Shown: piece by piece, positions 7,541-20,561 of the stretch
How the letters are laid out: the number at the start of each line of letters is the position of its first letter
Numbering within the stretch: position 1 is the first letter of the stretch
Source: Hamadaea flava
GTDB taxonomy: Bacteria; Actinomycetota; Actinomycetes; Mycobacteriales; Micromonosporaceae
Reading direction: 5' to 3'
DNA: 64,000 nt
NCBI RefSeq assembly: GCF_024172085.1
Contig: NZ_JAMZDZ010000001.1
Location: 3,162,001-3,226,000 of the forward strand
Translations under genes and position numbers: made by a program
Notes under the pieces: generated by a model
The model's input: only the letters and a program-made list of their open reading frames with translations
Database searches by the model: none
What the model was told of the DNA's origin: nothing

Positions 7541-8014
7541 TTACGAGCTTTCCTTCTGCTCCAGGCCCACGGCGTCGCGCAGCTCGATGACGTCCTGCTT
7601 CAACGGCCGCTCGGTCGGGTCGTCCGGCGCCAGGTGGGTCATCAGGTTGGCCAGCGCCTCGGCGATCGCGTTGAGCTTGTGCTGGACCGCGTTGTTCTCC
7701 CGGGACTGGGTGTTCTGGAGCAGGGCGACCAGGAGGAACGTGATGATCGTGGTGGCGGTGTTGATCACCAGCTGCCAGGTGTCGACGTTCTGGAAGAGGA
7801 AGAACGACGGCGCCCAGATGATCACGAGCAGCACACAGATGGCGAAGAACCAGGCGCGCGAGACGAACCGCTCGGCCGCGGTCGCGAACCGGTCGAACGG
7901 GCTCACATAGGACGTCACCTGGCTCGGCATCGTCGGCTCGGCGTCGGGCTTTCGCGCCGTACGCTCGGAGGCGTCGTCCTCCCCGTGGGCGCCGTTATTC
8001 CGCGTGTCGGGCAT
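7541..8014 (-). CDS. Low-affinity iron permease family small membrane protein
   Basis: A 157-residue protein. SPFDRFATAAERFVSRAW leads into two hydrophobic helices at about residues 54-75 and 80-99, separated by NVDTWQ. LLVALLQNTQSRENNA then opens a charged C-terminal tail. This is the PF04120 (low-affinity iron permease) pattern. In bacteria these small members are poorly characterised, and iron transport is only assumed from the fungal name. Met29 (7930) could also be the start. It stands alone, converging on the FMN reductase. Confidence 0.8.
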   Translation of the reverse strand: MPDTRNNGAHGEDDASERTARKPDAEPTMPSQVTSYVSPFDRFATAAERFVSRAWFFAICVLLVIIWAPSFFLFQNVDTWQLVINTATTIITFLLVALLQNTQSRENNAVQHKLNAIAEALANLMTHLAPDDPTERPLKQDVIELRDAVGLEQKESS

Positions 8015-8054
8015 GACCGGGCTCTACCCCGATCGGCGAGCCCGGCAAACCCGG

Positions 8055-8596
8055 CTATGCCAGTGGGTCGATCGACTCCAGCGCCTCGGCCGCGCTCTCG
8101 GGGTCGCCGTCCCGCAACGCCGACAACGCCTTGCGGGCGGCCGACTCCAGCTGATCCATCCGCTCCGCCTGCTGCTGGAGGAGCACGTTCTTCGCCCACA
8201 TCTCGACGAACACCGAGACCTTCGCCCGCAGGATCCACGGATCGAACGGCTTCGTCAGGTAGTCGACCGCGCCGGCGGCGTACCCCCGCAGGGCCAGCCG
8301 GGCGTCCCGGTCGGCCGCGGTGAGGAAGATGATCGGGATCTGCCGGGTCCGATCGCGGCTCTTCACATGCGTCGCCGTCTCGAACCCGTCCATCCCGGGC
8401 ATGTGCGCGTCCAGCAGGATCAACGCGAAGTCGTCCAGCAGCAGCTGCTTGAGCGCCGCCTCACCGCTGGCCACCGCCACCGTCACCAGCGGCATCCCCT
8501 GCAGGATGGCCTGCAAGGCGATCAGGTTGTCGTTGCGGTCGTCGACGAGCAGCACCTTCGCCGGCTGATCACCCGGCGGCCGTGCGATCGTCCGGC

Positions 8597-8600
<4 letters not shown>
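8055..8600 (-). CDS. Stand-alone response regulator (receiver plus short helical tail)
   Basis: A 181-residue protein. Residues 15-130 are a receiver domain with VLLVDDRND at the start, the phospho-acceptor Asp64 in [12 protein letters not shown], a Thr in FLTAADRD and the Lys in YLTKPFDP. The last 50 residues are helical and charged, with no DNA-binding domain. ATG 8600 overlaps the kinase stop (ATGA) and has a GGAAGGAGA site, so it is co-translated with the giant poly-HAMP kinase. It probably acts as a phosphate acceptor or protein-interaction output of that kinase. Confidence 0.92.
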
Positions 8601-12982
<4,382 letters not shown>

Positions 12983-13122
12983 GGCTTCGTCCCTCCCCGG
13001 TGTCCAACCCGGCCAAGGCATCGCAACAGTATCGATGCCTCACCTGCAATCCTCGTGCATTCGCCGGGACGGAGCCAAGTCCTTGGCTGGCCGACGCTGC
13101 TCATTCAGGCGACACTACAACC

Positions 13123-14688
13123 GTGCCAGGTGTGGAAACGCAGTCGGACGCGCTGCGATCGGTCGAAGATCTGCTGGCGGTTCAGCGCCCGGAGGGGTCC
13201 GGGCGCAGCGCCCGCCACTTCGCCCAGCAGCTCCTGCGCCTCCTGCTGCCCCGGCTCGCCACGCCCGGGGTGAGCGTCGAAGTCGACCGCGCGGACGGGC
13301 GTGGCGCGATCACGCTAGCGGCGGCCGGGCGGCCGCCCGGCGAGCCGAGCGCCGCGCTGCGCGTACCACTGGAATTGACGCCGCCCTGGACCGGCGACAT
13401 CCTGATCGCGCCGAACGAGCCCGCCGAGACACGGACCCTGTGCCGCCTGGCCGCCCAGCGGCTGGGCACGGTACTGGAGCACGAGCGCCTGCGCGAGGCC
13501 GACCTGCGGCGGCGCGAGTGGCTCACCTACCTGGTGGAGGTCGGCGACCTGCTGGCGCATTCGATCGATACCACACTCACCGAGGCGTTGATCCCGCGGC
13601 TCATCGTCCCCCGGCTGGGTGACTGGTGCGCGCTGCTGACCATCTCCGGCGGCCGGCCGCAGGTCGCCGCGGTCGCCCACGTCGAGGAGACGGCCGCCTC
13701 CAACATGCTGTCGCCGCACCACGAGCTGGGCCGGCGGCTGACCTCGGACGAGCTGGCGGAGGCGGTCGAGACCGGCGCCACCACGGCGCTGTCCGATCCA
13801 CCGGCCTGCCTGGTGGTGCCGCTGCTCGCGCACGGCCGGCTGCTCGGCGCGCTGGCCGTCGGCCACGCCACCACGCCTGACGCCGAGACCGTCACGATCG
13901 CGGAGGAAGTGGCCCGGCGCGCGGCGACCGCCCTGGACAACGCCCACGTCCACGACGAACGCAGCCAGGTCGCCCGCATCCTCCAGGAAGCCCTGCTCCC
14001 GGGCGACCTGCCCAAGCTGCCCGGCGTCGACATCGGCGCCCGCTACCTGCCCACCGGCCATTACGCCGAGGTCGGCGGCGACATGTACGACGTCATCCCG
14101 CTGCCCGGCGGCGGCTGCCTAGCGGTCGTCTGCGACGTCGCGGGCAAGGGCATCCAGGCGGCCAGCGCCACCGGCATCGTCCGCGAGGTGCTGCGCGCGC
14201 TGATCGCCGACGGCAAGCCGGTCGGCGAGGCGCTCGCCGGACTCAACACCACGATGCACGCCCGCTCCGACCGCCACTGCACCCTCGCGCTGGCGGAGAT
14301 CGCGCCGGCCGGTGACGACCACGGCGATCGCGCGGTCACGGTCTATCTCGCCGGTCACGACCAGCCCATATTGGTACGCGCGGACGGCGCGGTCGCGTCC
14401 GCCGGCAAATGGGGGACGGCCCTGGGCGTGGTGGCTCGCGTCCACTGTCCACCCGAACGGCTGACCCTGCACCCCGGCGACGCGCTCGTCTTCTTCACCG
14501 ACGGCCTCACCGAACGCCGCAGCGGCCGGGAGTTCTTCGGCCTGCACCGTATGCTGGACGCCGCCGCGCAACTCGCCGGCAATCCGGCCGACGTCATCGC
14601 CGACGGGCTGGCGACGATGGCGCTCAACTTCTCCGCCGAACCGGTACGCGATGACATCACGGTCGTAGCGATCCGCAACGACGGCTGA
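13123..14688 (+). CDS. GAF-SpoIIE (PP2C-type) serine phosphatase
   Basis: About 521 residues from GTG 13123 (a GTG at 13132 is also possible; no clear ribosome site). The middle part, EWLTYLVEVGDLLAHSIDTT to ATALDNAHVHDERS, is a GAF-like sensor domain. The C-terminal part is a SpoIIE/RsbU phosphatase: ARILQEALLP, GDMYDV, CDVAGKG, FFTDGLTERR and RDDITVVAI hold the metal-binding Asp residues. Such enzymes dephosphorylate STAS-domain anti-sigma antagonists, and a STAS gene follows 52 bp downstream. It is divergent from the poly-HAMP kinase (140 bp apart), which suggests a shared signal. Confidence 0.92.
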   Translation: MPGVETQSDALRSVEDLLAVQRPEGSGRSARHFAQQLLRLLLPRLATPGVSVEVDRADGRGAITLAAAGRPPGEPSAALRVPLELTPPWTGDILIAPNEPAETRTLCRLAAQRLGTVLEHERLREADLRRREWLTYLVEVGDLLAHSIDTTLTEALIPRLIVPRLGDWCALLTISGGRPQVAAVAHVEETAASNMLSPHHELGRRLTSDELAEAVETGATTALSDPPACLVVPLLAHGRLLGALAVGHATTPDAETVTIAEEVARRAATALDNAHVHDERSQVARILQEALLPGDLPKLPGVDIGARYLPTGHYAEVGGDMYDVIPLPGGGCLAVVCDVAGKGIQAASATGIVREVLRALIADGKPVGEALAGLNTTMHARSDRHCTLALAEIAPAGDDHGDRAVTVYLAGHDQPILVRADGAVASAGKWGTALGVVARVHCPPERLTLHPGDALVFFTDGLTERRSGREFFGLHRMLDAAAQLAGNPADVIADGLATMALNFSAEPVRDDITVVAIRNDG

Positions 14689-14740
14689 CACACTCAAGTG
14701 TCAGTGGGAATTCGGGTGGCCTTGATCGGGAGGTGCGTGG

Positions 14741-15049
14741 TTGGCGACGCACACCGCGCGCGTGGTGGGCGACGACTGTGTCGTCACCTTGTCCGGGGAG
14801 ATCGACATGTCGAACTCCAGCGAAGTCGAGACCTGGCTGAACGAAGCCATCGAGCGCAACGGCTGCAGCCGGCTCGAAGTGGACCTCGGCCCGCTGGACT
14901 TCCTCGACTCCTTCGGCATACGGGCGCTGCTCCGCGGCCGGGAACGAGCTGACTCCGCCGGGGTGGCGTACCGGCTGACGAACCCGAACGCGCTGGTCGA
15001 ACGAATCCTGCGAACCCTAGGCCTCTACGACCACCTCGCCACCTGGTAA
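14741..15049 (+). CDS. STAS-domain anti-sigma factor antagonist
   Basis: A 102-residue STAS protein. VVTLSGEIDMSNSSEVETWL is the first part of the fold. DFLDSFGIRALL carries the phosphorylatable Ser57 next to Asp56. Such proteins bind an anti-sigma kinase when unphosphorylated and so free a sigma factor. The upstream SpoIIE phosphatase would activate it. A TTG start at 14741 fits because GGGAGG lies 7-8 bp upstream and no ATG or GTG is available in frame. No anti-sigma kinase (RsbW-like) or sigma gene is nearby. Confidence 0.88.
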   Translation: MATHTARVVGDDCVVTLSGEIDMSNSSEVETWLNEAIERNGCSRLEVDLGPLDFLDSFGIRALLRGRERADSAGVAYRLTNPNALVERILRTLGLYDHLATW

Positions 15050-15074
15050 AACGCCGCCCGCCCCCAGGCTCAGC

Positions 15075-15183
15075 CGTCCGCCGTCCGCCGTCCGCCGTCC
15101 GCCGTCCGCCGTCCGCCGTCCGCGCTCGGCCTCGCTGCTTTCCGCTCGGCCTCGCTGCTTTCCGCTCGGCCTCGCTGCTTTCC
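15075..15183. repeat. Two tandem arrays: seven 7-mers and three 20-mers
   Basis: GTCCGCC is repeated seven times at 15075-15123, then GCTCGGCCTCGCTGCTTTCC three times at 15124-15183. The arrays run directly into repeat R2 copy A. The stretch 15050-15379 has no gene and holds only these repeats and R2. Confidence 0.9.
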
Positions 15184-15271
15184 GCGCGATCATGAACTAA
15201 TGGTCGTGATCAACCGGCGTGTCGCGTCCCGGAGACCCTGATCAGCCCCCCAACGGAATGATCGACTTCCG
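15179..15271 (+). repeat. Repeat family R2, copy A
   Basis: About 93 bp that match 17733-17821 (inverted) and 59781-59870. Shared words are GATCATGAACTA, GTCGTGATC, ACCGGCGTGTCG and CCCTGATC. The GATC ends of the first part are inverted, giving an imperfect hairpin. Confidence 0.8.
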
Positions 15272-15379
15272 CCCTGACGGTGGGGTCGGGTCCCCGGCCG
15301 TGGGGTCGGTTCCCGAAGTCGGGGCGGGGAGTCGGCGCGTCGCGTCGGGGCCGGCGAGGGCCGACTGGGCGTCCCGCGG

Positions 15380-16039
15380 TCAGCCGAAGACGCCGATGAT
15401 CTTCCAGCCCTCGTCGGGGAAACCGGCGCGCAGCGCCGTCCGGTCGGAGGCGACGTTCGCCGGGTCGTGAAGGTAGATCGGCACCGCCCCGGCGGCCAGG
15501 ATCCATCGCGCGGCCTGCGCGACCAGGCGCGCGGCCAGCCCCTGCCCCCGGTACGCCTCCTCGGTGCCGACCGAGATCTCCATCCCGGCCGCGTTGTGCC
15601 GCTTGATCCCGACGCCGGCGGCGTACGCGCCGTTCTCGGCGAACGCGATCAAGGCGTCGCCACCGAACGGGTGCAGCCACAGCGGGACACGGGGATCGGT
15701 GATCGGCACCCATTCGCCCGCGTCGGGAAGGGCGGCCGGCTCGGTGGACCACCGGAACACTCCCGCGAAGGCGCGGGCGTCAGGCCGACCGAGCGCTGCC
15801 GGGAGGCGGCTGTCCACTTCGGCCCAGTCGCGTACGCCGGACCGCACCGCGTCGGCCAGATCAGGTGGGACCGACAACACCCCGCCGTCGGGCGTACGCA
15901 CGCCGACGACCTCGCGCACGGAACCGTCCCAGCCGGGCTGCGTACGCAGCGCGCTGCCGACGATCGTCAATCCCGGGGTGCCGGGCCACTCGCCCAGCCA
16001 CTCGGTGAGGAACTTCTCCAGCCCACCCGTGCCGCTCAT
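15380..16039 (-). CDS. GNAT-family N-acetyltransferase
   Basis: A 219-residue protein starting MSGTGGLEKFLTEW at ATG 16039 with AGGTGA upstream. Acetyl-CoA-binding features are in the C-terminal half: ISVGTEEAYRGQGLAARLVA (motif A, R/Q-x-x-G-x-G/A) and VPIYLHDPANVASDRTALRAG (the asparagine helix). The longer N-terminal half (FAGVFRWSTEPAALPD) is variable, as in actinobacterial GNAT proteins of this length. Acceptor substrate unknown. It is divergent from the DUF4180 gene, sharing a 58-bp intergenic region. Confidence 0.85.
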   Translation of the reverse strand: MSGTGGLEKFLTEWLGEWPGTPGLTIVGSALRTQPGWDGSVREVVGVRTPDGGVLSVPPDLADAVRSGVRDWAEVDSRLPAALGRPDARAFAGVFRWSTEPAALPDAGEWVPITDPRVPLWLHPFGGDALIAFAENGAYAAGVGIKRHNAAGMEISVGTEEAYRGQGLAARLVAQAARWILAAGAVPIYLHDPANVASDRTALRAGFPDEGWKIIGVFG

Positions 16040-16097
16040 CTTCACCTCACCGTTATTCCCCGATCGAGCCCGCCGTAGTGCTCTAGGATCAGTCGTC

Positions 16098-16487
16098 GTG
16101 ACCACCGAGCTGCACGGCGTACCAACTATGATCGTTTCGCCTGAGGGGCCGCCCTTCACCGGGGAGGTCGATGTGACCGACCTCATCGGCGACGCCTTCG
16201 GTTGTGCCGCTGAGCTGGTCGTTCTGCCCGCGGACCGGCTTCCGGCCGAGTTTTTCACCCTGCGGAGCGGCATCGCCGGCGCGATCGCCCAGAAGTTCGT
16301 GAACTACCACATCCGGCTCGTGATCATCGGCGACATCTCCGAGCACGTCGAGCGCAGCACCGCGCTGCGGGACTTCGTCGTGGAGACCAACCGCGGCCGG
16401 CAGCTCTGGTTCCTGCCGACCTTGGCCGATCTGGAGACGCGCCTGGCCGGTTCCGCTTCCGCTGGAGCGCCCGACCGGCATCACTGA
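16098..16487 (+). CDS. DUF4180 domain protein
   Basis: A 129-residue protein. FTLRSGIAGAIAQKFVNYHI, LVIIGDISEH, STALRDFVVETNRGRQLWF and a final LADLETRL follow the DUF4180 pattern over its whole length. The family has no proven function and is often found near stress or DNA-damage regulators. The start is taken as GTG 16098; ATG 16128 would remove the first 10 residues. It may be co-transcribed with the NIPSNAP gene 39 bp downstream. Confidence 0.78.
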   Translation: MTTELHGVPTMIVSPEGPPFTGEVDVTDLIGDAFGCAAELVVLPADRLPAEFFTLRSGIAGAIAQKFVNYHIRLVIIGDISEHVERSTALRDFVVETNRGRQLWFLPTLADLETRLAGSASAGAPDRHH

Positions 16488-16526
16488 CGGCCCGTGCGCC
16501 GCGCCGACCGCGGGTAGGCTCCCGCC

Positions 16527-16871
16527 ATGCCCGTGCTGGAGATCCGCACCTATCGCCTCAAGCCTGGTACGCGAGACGAGTTCGTCCGCGTGATGCGGGA
16601 GGAGTCGGCGCCGCTGCTGGCCGCGGCCGGCATCCGCGTCCTCGACGCCGGACCGTCACTTGTGGACGAAGACGGTTTCGAGGAGGCGTACCTGGTGCGG
16701 GTGTTCGACTCGCTCGACCACCGGGACGCCCAGGAGGAAGCCTTCTACGGGTCGGCAGTCTGGCGCGAAGGGCCCCGCGAGGCCATCGTCTCCCGGATCG
16801 AGACCTATCACACGATCGTCGTCGAGGTCCCCGAGGCCGTCATCGCGAACTGGCGACCGGCAGCGCCGTGA
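16527..16871 (+). CDS. NIPSNAP-family dimeric alpha-beta barrel protein
   Basis: A 114-residue protein starting MPVLEIRTYRLKPGTRDEF, the hallmark first strand of NIPSNAP ferredoxin-like proteins. EEAYLVRVFDSLDHRDAQEEAFYGS and IVSRIETYHTIVVE follow. NIPSNAP proteins are dimeric and mostly uncharacterised in bacteria. It has a plausible start at ATG 16527. Its last 32 bp overlap, tail to tail, the end of the Sir2 gene. Confidence 0.85.
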   Translation: MPVLEIRTYRLKPGTRDEFVRVMREESAPLLAAAGIRVLDAGPSLVDEDGFEEAYLVRVFDSLDHRDAQEEAFYGSAVWREGPREAIVSRIETYHTIVVEVPEAVIANWRPAAP

Positions 16872-17730
16872 TCCGGGCCGCCAGCTGCGGCAACACGACA
16901 CCGAGAGGTGCGTCGACCCGGAGGTCGGCGTACGCGTCTCCGCGGGTCTCGCCCTGGTTGACGATCGCCACCGGAATGCCCAGCTTCGCCGCACGCAGCA
17001 CGAACCGGCGACCGGACATGACCGTCAACGACGACCCCAGCACGAGCAGCAGGCGCGCGCCTTCGACGAGCGCGTAGCTGTCGCGTACGCGGTCGACGGG
17101 GACGGCTTCGCCGAAGAAGACGACGTCGGGCTTGAGGACGCCGCCGAGACAAGTCGTGCAGTCCACCGGAAGGAAGCCGTCGAGGGCGGAGTCGTCGAGG
17201 TCGACGTCGCCGTCCGGATTCACCGCGAGGATCTCCGCGTCGAACCCGGGATTCGCCACACGCAGCCGGTCGTCGTGCCGGTCGCGAGGGGTGCCCTCAC
17301 CGCAGGCGAGGCAGACGATGCGGTCGAGGTTGCCGTGCAGTTCGATGACGGACCGGGCACCGCCCGCCTGGTGAAGTCCGTCGACGTTCTGCGTCACGAT
17401 CCCGTCGAGTACGCCCGACGCCTCCAGCGCGGCGACCGCCCGGTGCCCCACGTTCGGCTCCGCTCGGGCGATCTGCCGCCACCCCAGATGGCTCCGCGCC
17501 CAATAGCGGCGCCGGGCGAGCGGATCGCCGACGAACGTCTGATACGTCATCGGCGTATGCCGTCGCGCCACGCCACTCGGTCCGCGATAGTCGGGTATGC
17601 CCGATTCGGTGGACAGCCCGGCGCCGCTGAGCGCGACGACGGCACCCTCCCCGGCGAGACGGGCGAGGGCGTCCAGCTGAGCATCGATCACGCATCCATG
17701 CTGCCTCGCCGTACGCCGAACCGCACCCAT
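16840..17730 (-). CDS. Sir2-type NAD-dependent protein deacylase
   Basis: A 296-residue sirtuin. Landmarks in order are ALSGAGLSTESGIPDYRG (NAD loop), TQNVDGLHQAGG, IELHGN (catalytic His), two zinc pairs (CLAC and CTTC), KPDVVFFGEAVP and LGSSLTV. It removes acyl groups from lysines using NAD. ATG 17730 gives 14 extra residues compared with GTG 17691; either could be the start. Repeat R2 copy B lies directly upstream (17733-17821), so its promoter must lie in or beyond that repeat. Confidence 0.93.
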   Translation of the reverse strand: MGAVRRTARQHGCVIDAQLDALARLAGEGAVVALSGAGLSTESGIPDYRGPSGVARRHTPMTYQTFVGDPLARRRYWARSHLGWRQIARAEPNVGHRAVAALEASGVLDGIVTQNVDGLHQAGGARSVIELHGNLDRIVCLACGEGTPRDRHDDRLRVANPGFDAEILAVNPDGDVDLDDSALDGFLPVDCTTCLGGVLKPDVVFFGEAVPVDRVRDSYALVEGARLLLVLGSSLTVMSGRRFVLRAAKLGIPVAIVNQGETRGDAYADLRVDAPLGVVLPQLAARITALPVASSR

Positions 17731-17732
17731 CC

Positions 17733-17821
17733 CCGTTGATCATTCCGCTAGGGAGTTGATCAGGGTGCTGCGGACACGACACGCCGGTTGATCACGACCG
17801 ATAGTTCATGATCGCGCGGAA
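17733..17821 (-). repeat. Repeat family R2, copy B (inverted)
   Basis: The reverse complement of this stretch matches 15179-15271 over almost its full length, including CCGCGCGATCATGAACTA and ACGGAATGATC-like ends. It fills most of the gap between the Sir2 and acyl-CoA ligase genes. Confidence 0.8.
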
Positions 17822-17845
17822 AGGACGGGGCGCGGGCGAGCAGGG

Positions 17846-19390
17846 TTAGAGGGTGGCGCGGAGGTCTTTGCGCAGGATCTTGCCGGACGCGCTCTTCGGG
17901 ATCGCGTCGACGAACGTGACCGCTCGCACCTTCTTGTAGGGCGCGACGCGACCGGACACGTACTCGATGACGTCGGACGCGGTCAGGGCGGAGCCGGTAG
18001 CGGCGACGACGAAGGCGTGCGGGATCTCTTCGCCGTCGGCGTCGTGCCCGGCGATCACGGCCGCGTCGGCGATCCCGGGGTGATTGAGCAACACCGCTTC
18101 CAGTTCGGCGGGCGGCACCTGGTAGCCCTTGTACTTGATCAGCTCCTTGACCCGGTCGAGGATGTACCAGTCGCCGTCGGCGTCGACCATGCCCAGGTCG
18201 CCGGTGTGCAGCCAGCCGTCGGCGTCGATGGTGGCCGCGGTCTCGTCGGGGCGGCCGAGGTAGCCCAGCATCACCTGCGGGCCCCGGATCAGCAGTTCGC
18301 CGCTCTCCCCCACGCCGGCGTCCGTGCCGGTCGCGACGTCGACGACGCGCGCCTCGGTGTTCGGCAGCAGCGGGCCGATCGAGCCGGCCTTGTTCTGCTG
18401 TGCCCCGTAGGGCTGGGCGTGGGTGACCGGGGACAGCTCGGTCATGCCGTAGCCCTGCTGGACCGCGCAGCCGAGCCGGGCGGCGCAGGCGGCGGCGAGG
18501 TCGCCGTCGAGCGGGGCCGCGCCGGAGAAGACCACGTCCAGAGCGGAGAGGTCGTAGTCGGCGACGCTGGGGTGCTTGGCGAGCGCCAGGACCACCGGCG
18601 GCGCGACCATCGCCCGGGTGACCTTGTGGGCTGCGAGGGCGCCGAGGAACTCCGCGAGGTCGAAGCGCGGCAGGATCACCAGTGCGCCGCCCCGGGCCAG
18701 CACCATGTTCATCAGCACGGTCAGGCCGTAGATGTGGAAGAACGGCAGGATCGCGATCACGCGGTCGTCATCGGCGTAGCTGATCGGCACTTGCGCCTGC
18801 TCGACGTTGGCCACGATGTTCCGGTGGGTGAGCATGACGCCCTTGGCCACGCCGGTCGTGCCGCTGGAGTAGGGCAGGGTCGCGACGGCGGTGGCCGGGT
18901 CGAGGTCCACCACCGGCGCCGGTGCCGTCGAGGCGAGCAGCTCGCTCACCGACCGGTAGCCCTCCGCCTGGTCGCAGACGAAGACGGGGATCTGCGTCTG
19001 CGACGCTGTCACCCGGTCCAGGAACGGCGACACCGTCACGAGGAACCGCGCCTTCGAGTCGTGCAGCTGCGAGGCCAGGTCGGTCGGCGTCGCGAGGGCG
19101 TTCACCGTGGTCACGGTCGCGCCGGCGGCCAGCGCCGCGTGGAACACGACCGGGTACAGCAGCGTGTTGGGGCTGAAGATCGCCAGCACGTCCCCGGGGC
19201 GCAGGCCCGCCTCGGCCAGCCCGGCCGACAGCCGCTCCACCTGGTACGCCAGGTGCGCGTACGTGACGGTCTGCCCGGTCCGGCCGTCGATGAGCGCCGG
19301 AGCGTCCCCCCGTGCGGCAGCGCCGCCGAGGACGTGCTGCGGGATGGTGGCGTCCGGAACGGCGACGTCGGGGAACGGACTGCGGAACAT
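17846..19390 (-). CDS. AMP-binding acyl-CoA ligase, 4-coumarate-CoA ligase-like
   Basis: A 514-residue adenylate-forming enzyme. Start ATG 19390 follows TTGGAGGG. Core motifs are YSSGTTGVAKGVMLTHRN (P-loop), YGMTELSPV, GELLIRGPQVMLGY, WLHTGDLG and the catalytic Lys in PKSASGKILRKDL. The overall sequence is closest in feel to plant-type 4-coumarate-CoA ligases that are widespread in actinobacteria. It activates a carboxylic acid with ATP and joins it to CoA. The acid (aromatic or fatty) cannot be told. It lies 70 bp downstream of the chitinase gene on the same strand. Confidence 0.9.
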   Translation of the reverse strand: MFRSPFPDVAVPDATIPQHVLGGAAARGDAPALIDGRTGQTVTYAHLAYQVERLSAGLAEAGLRPGDVLAIFSPNTLLYPVVFHAALAAGATVTTVNALATPTDLASQLHDSKARFLVTVSPFLDRVTASQTQIPVFVCDQAEGYRSVSELLASTAPAPVVDLDPATAVATLPYSSGTTGVAKGVMLTHRNIVANVEQAQVPISYADDDRVIAILPFFHIYGLTVLMNMVLARGGALVILPRFDLAEFLGALAAHKVTRAMVAPPVVLALAKHPSVADYDLSALDVVFSGAAPLDGDLAAACAARLGCAVQQGYGMTELSPVTHAQPYGAQQNKAGSIGPLLPNTEARVVDVATGTDAGVGESGELLIRGPQVMLGYLGRPDETAATIDADGWLHTGDLGMVDADGDWYILDRVKELIKYKGYQVPPAELEAVLLNHPGIADAAVIAGHDADGEEIPHAFVVAATGSALTASDVIEYVSGRVAPYKKVRAVTFVDAIPKSASGKILRKDLRATL

Positions 19391-19460
19391 CGAGCCCTCC
19401 AAGGGAAGTGACGTGCGCCACAGGGTACCCGTTCCCCGAGCCACCTGGTAGATCAATTGA

Positions 19461-20474
19461 TCAACCGGTGAACGGCGTGAGGAGGTGTGTGAAGTCCCAG
19501 GTGTTCTGGACGATTCCGGAGCAGGTGTTGGAGTCGGTCACGCCGGGGCAGCCGCCGTTGTCCCGCTGGATCGCCCACATCGACAGTTCGCCGATTCCGT
19601 TGGCGCGCGCGAAGTCCAGCATGCGCTGGGCGTCCGGGAGGTAGGTGATCTCGGTCTTCTTCGGGTAGTCGTCGATGCCGGGCAGCAGCGTCAGCCCGAC
19701 CATCGCCCACAGCTGCGCCGGGGTCTTGGCCGGATACAGGGTGTGGAGCTGGTTGTAGAGGCCCTGGGCGGCGCTGAGCGCGGCGGCGCCCATGTCGGTG
19801 GTGACCTTGTCGTAGTAGTCGAAGACCATCAGGTTCACGACGTCGACGCGTACGCCGTTGGCCAGGGCGTTCTGCAGGATCGCCAGCCCGGACGGTTCGA
19901 GTCCGGTCACCGAGGTGGGCACGGTGTAGACGATGTCGACCCGGCGACCGGTCGCCGCCGCCCAGTCCTGGAGCAGCTTGATCGCCTTGTTCCGGCGGTC
20001 GATGCCGTCGGCCTTGGTCAGCGACCGGCCTTCGATGTCCATGTCGAGGCGGGTCACCCCGAGCCTGACGACCACGTCCTCGTACGCCGCCGCGATGGCG
20101 GCCGGGTCCTGGCAGGAGTCGCCGATCTCGGTGCCGCCCTGGTCGGCGCTCCAGCCGCCGAACGAGGCCACCACGTCACCGCCGAGCGCTCGCAGCGCGG
20201 CGATGTCGTCCACATAGGCGTTGGAGGCGACCGTACGCGCCTTCTCGCCGTTCCAGGCGAGCGTGCACGACGTCCTCGACAGCGTTTCAAGGAAGGCCAG
20301 CGTGAAGTAGCGCGCACCGGACTGTTGCGCCATCCCGGCCAGGGTTTCCGGCTGCCAGGTTTCGAAGTAGGGGGCGAAGACGCGGGCCGGCAGCGCTGTG
20401 GGCGCGGCCGCCGCCGGGCTGGGCAGGACGAGCAGGGCCGCTGCCGCAGCAGCCGCGAGGAGACGTCGGGCCAT
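19461..20474 (-). CDS. Secreted glycoside hydrolase family 18 chitinase
   Basis: A 337-residue secreted enzyme. MARRLLAAAAAAALLVLPSP is a signal peptide, cleaved near AAAAPTA. The GH18 catalytic line reads RLDMDIEG (Asp144, Asp146, acid Glu148); the first Asp of the usual DxxDxDxE is replaced by Thr. VFDYYD and a late ELSMWAIQRDNGG complete the barrel. It resembles chitinase D/ChiC-like single-domain enzymes, with no separate binding domain. The stop lies within the palindrome GATCAATTGATC (19451-19462). The region 20495-20520 upstream is AT-rich and is probably the promoter. Confidence 0.9.
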   Translation of the reverse strand: MARRLLAAAAAAALLVLPSPAAAAPTALPARVFAPYFETWQPETLAGMAQQSGARYFTLAFLETLSRTSCTLAWNGEKARTVASNAYVDDIAALRALGGDVVASFGGWSADQGGTEIGDSCQDPAAIAAAYEDVVVRLGVTRLDMDIEGRSLTKADGIDRRNKAIKLLQDWAAATGRRVDIVYTVPTSVTGLEPSGLAILQNALANGVRVDVVNLMVFDYYDKVTTDMGAAALSAAQGLYNQLHTLYPAKTPAQLWAMVGLTLLPGIDDYPKKTEITYLPDAQRMLDFARANGIGELSMWAIQRDNGGCPGVTDSNTCSGIVQNTWDFTHLLTPFTG

Positions 20475-20561
20475 CGGGGATCGCCTTTCTGTCGCGAGAT
20501 TGTAAGAAAGCCTTACTATCCACTCGCGACCGGTCAAGACGGCCGAACGGCGGCGCTCATG

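Noticed and set aside
15075-15183. CRISPR-like array
   Set aside because: The units are contiguous tandem repeats without spacers, and no cas genes are present.
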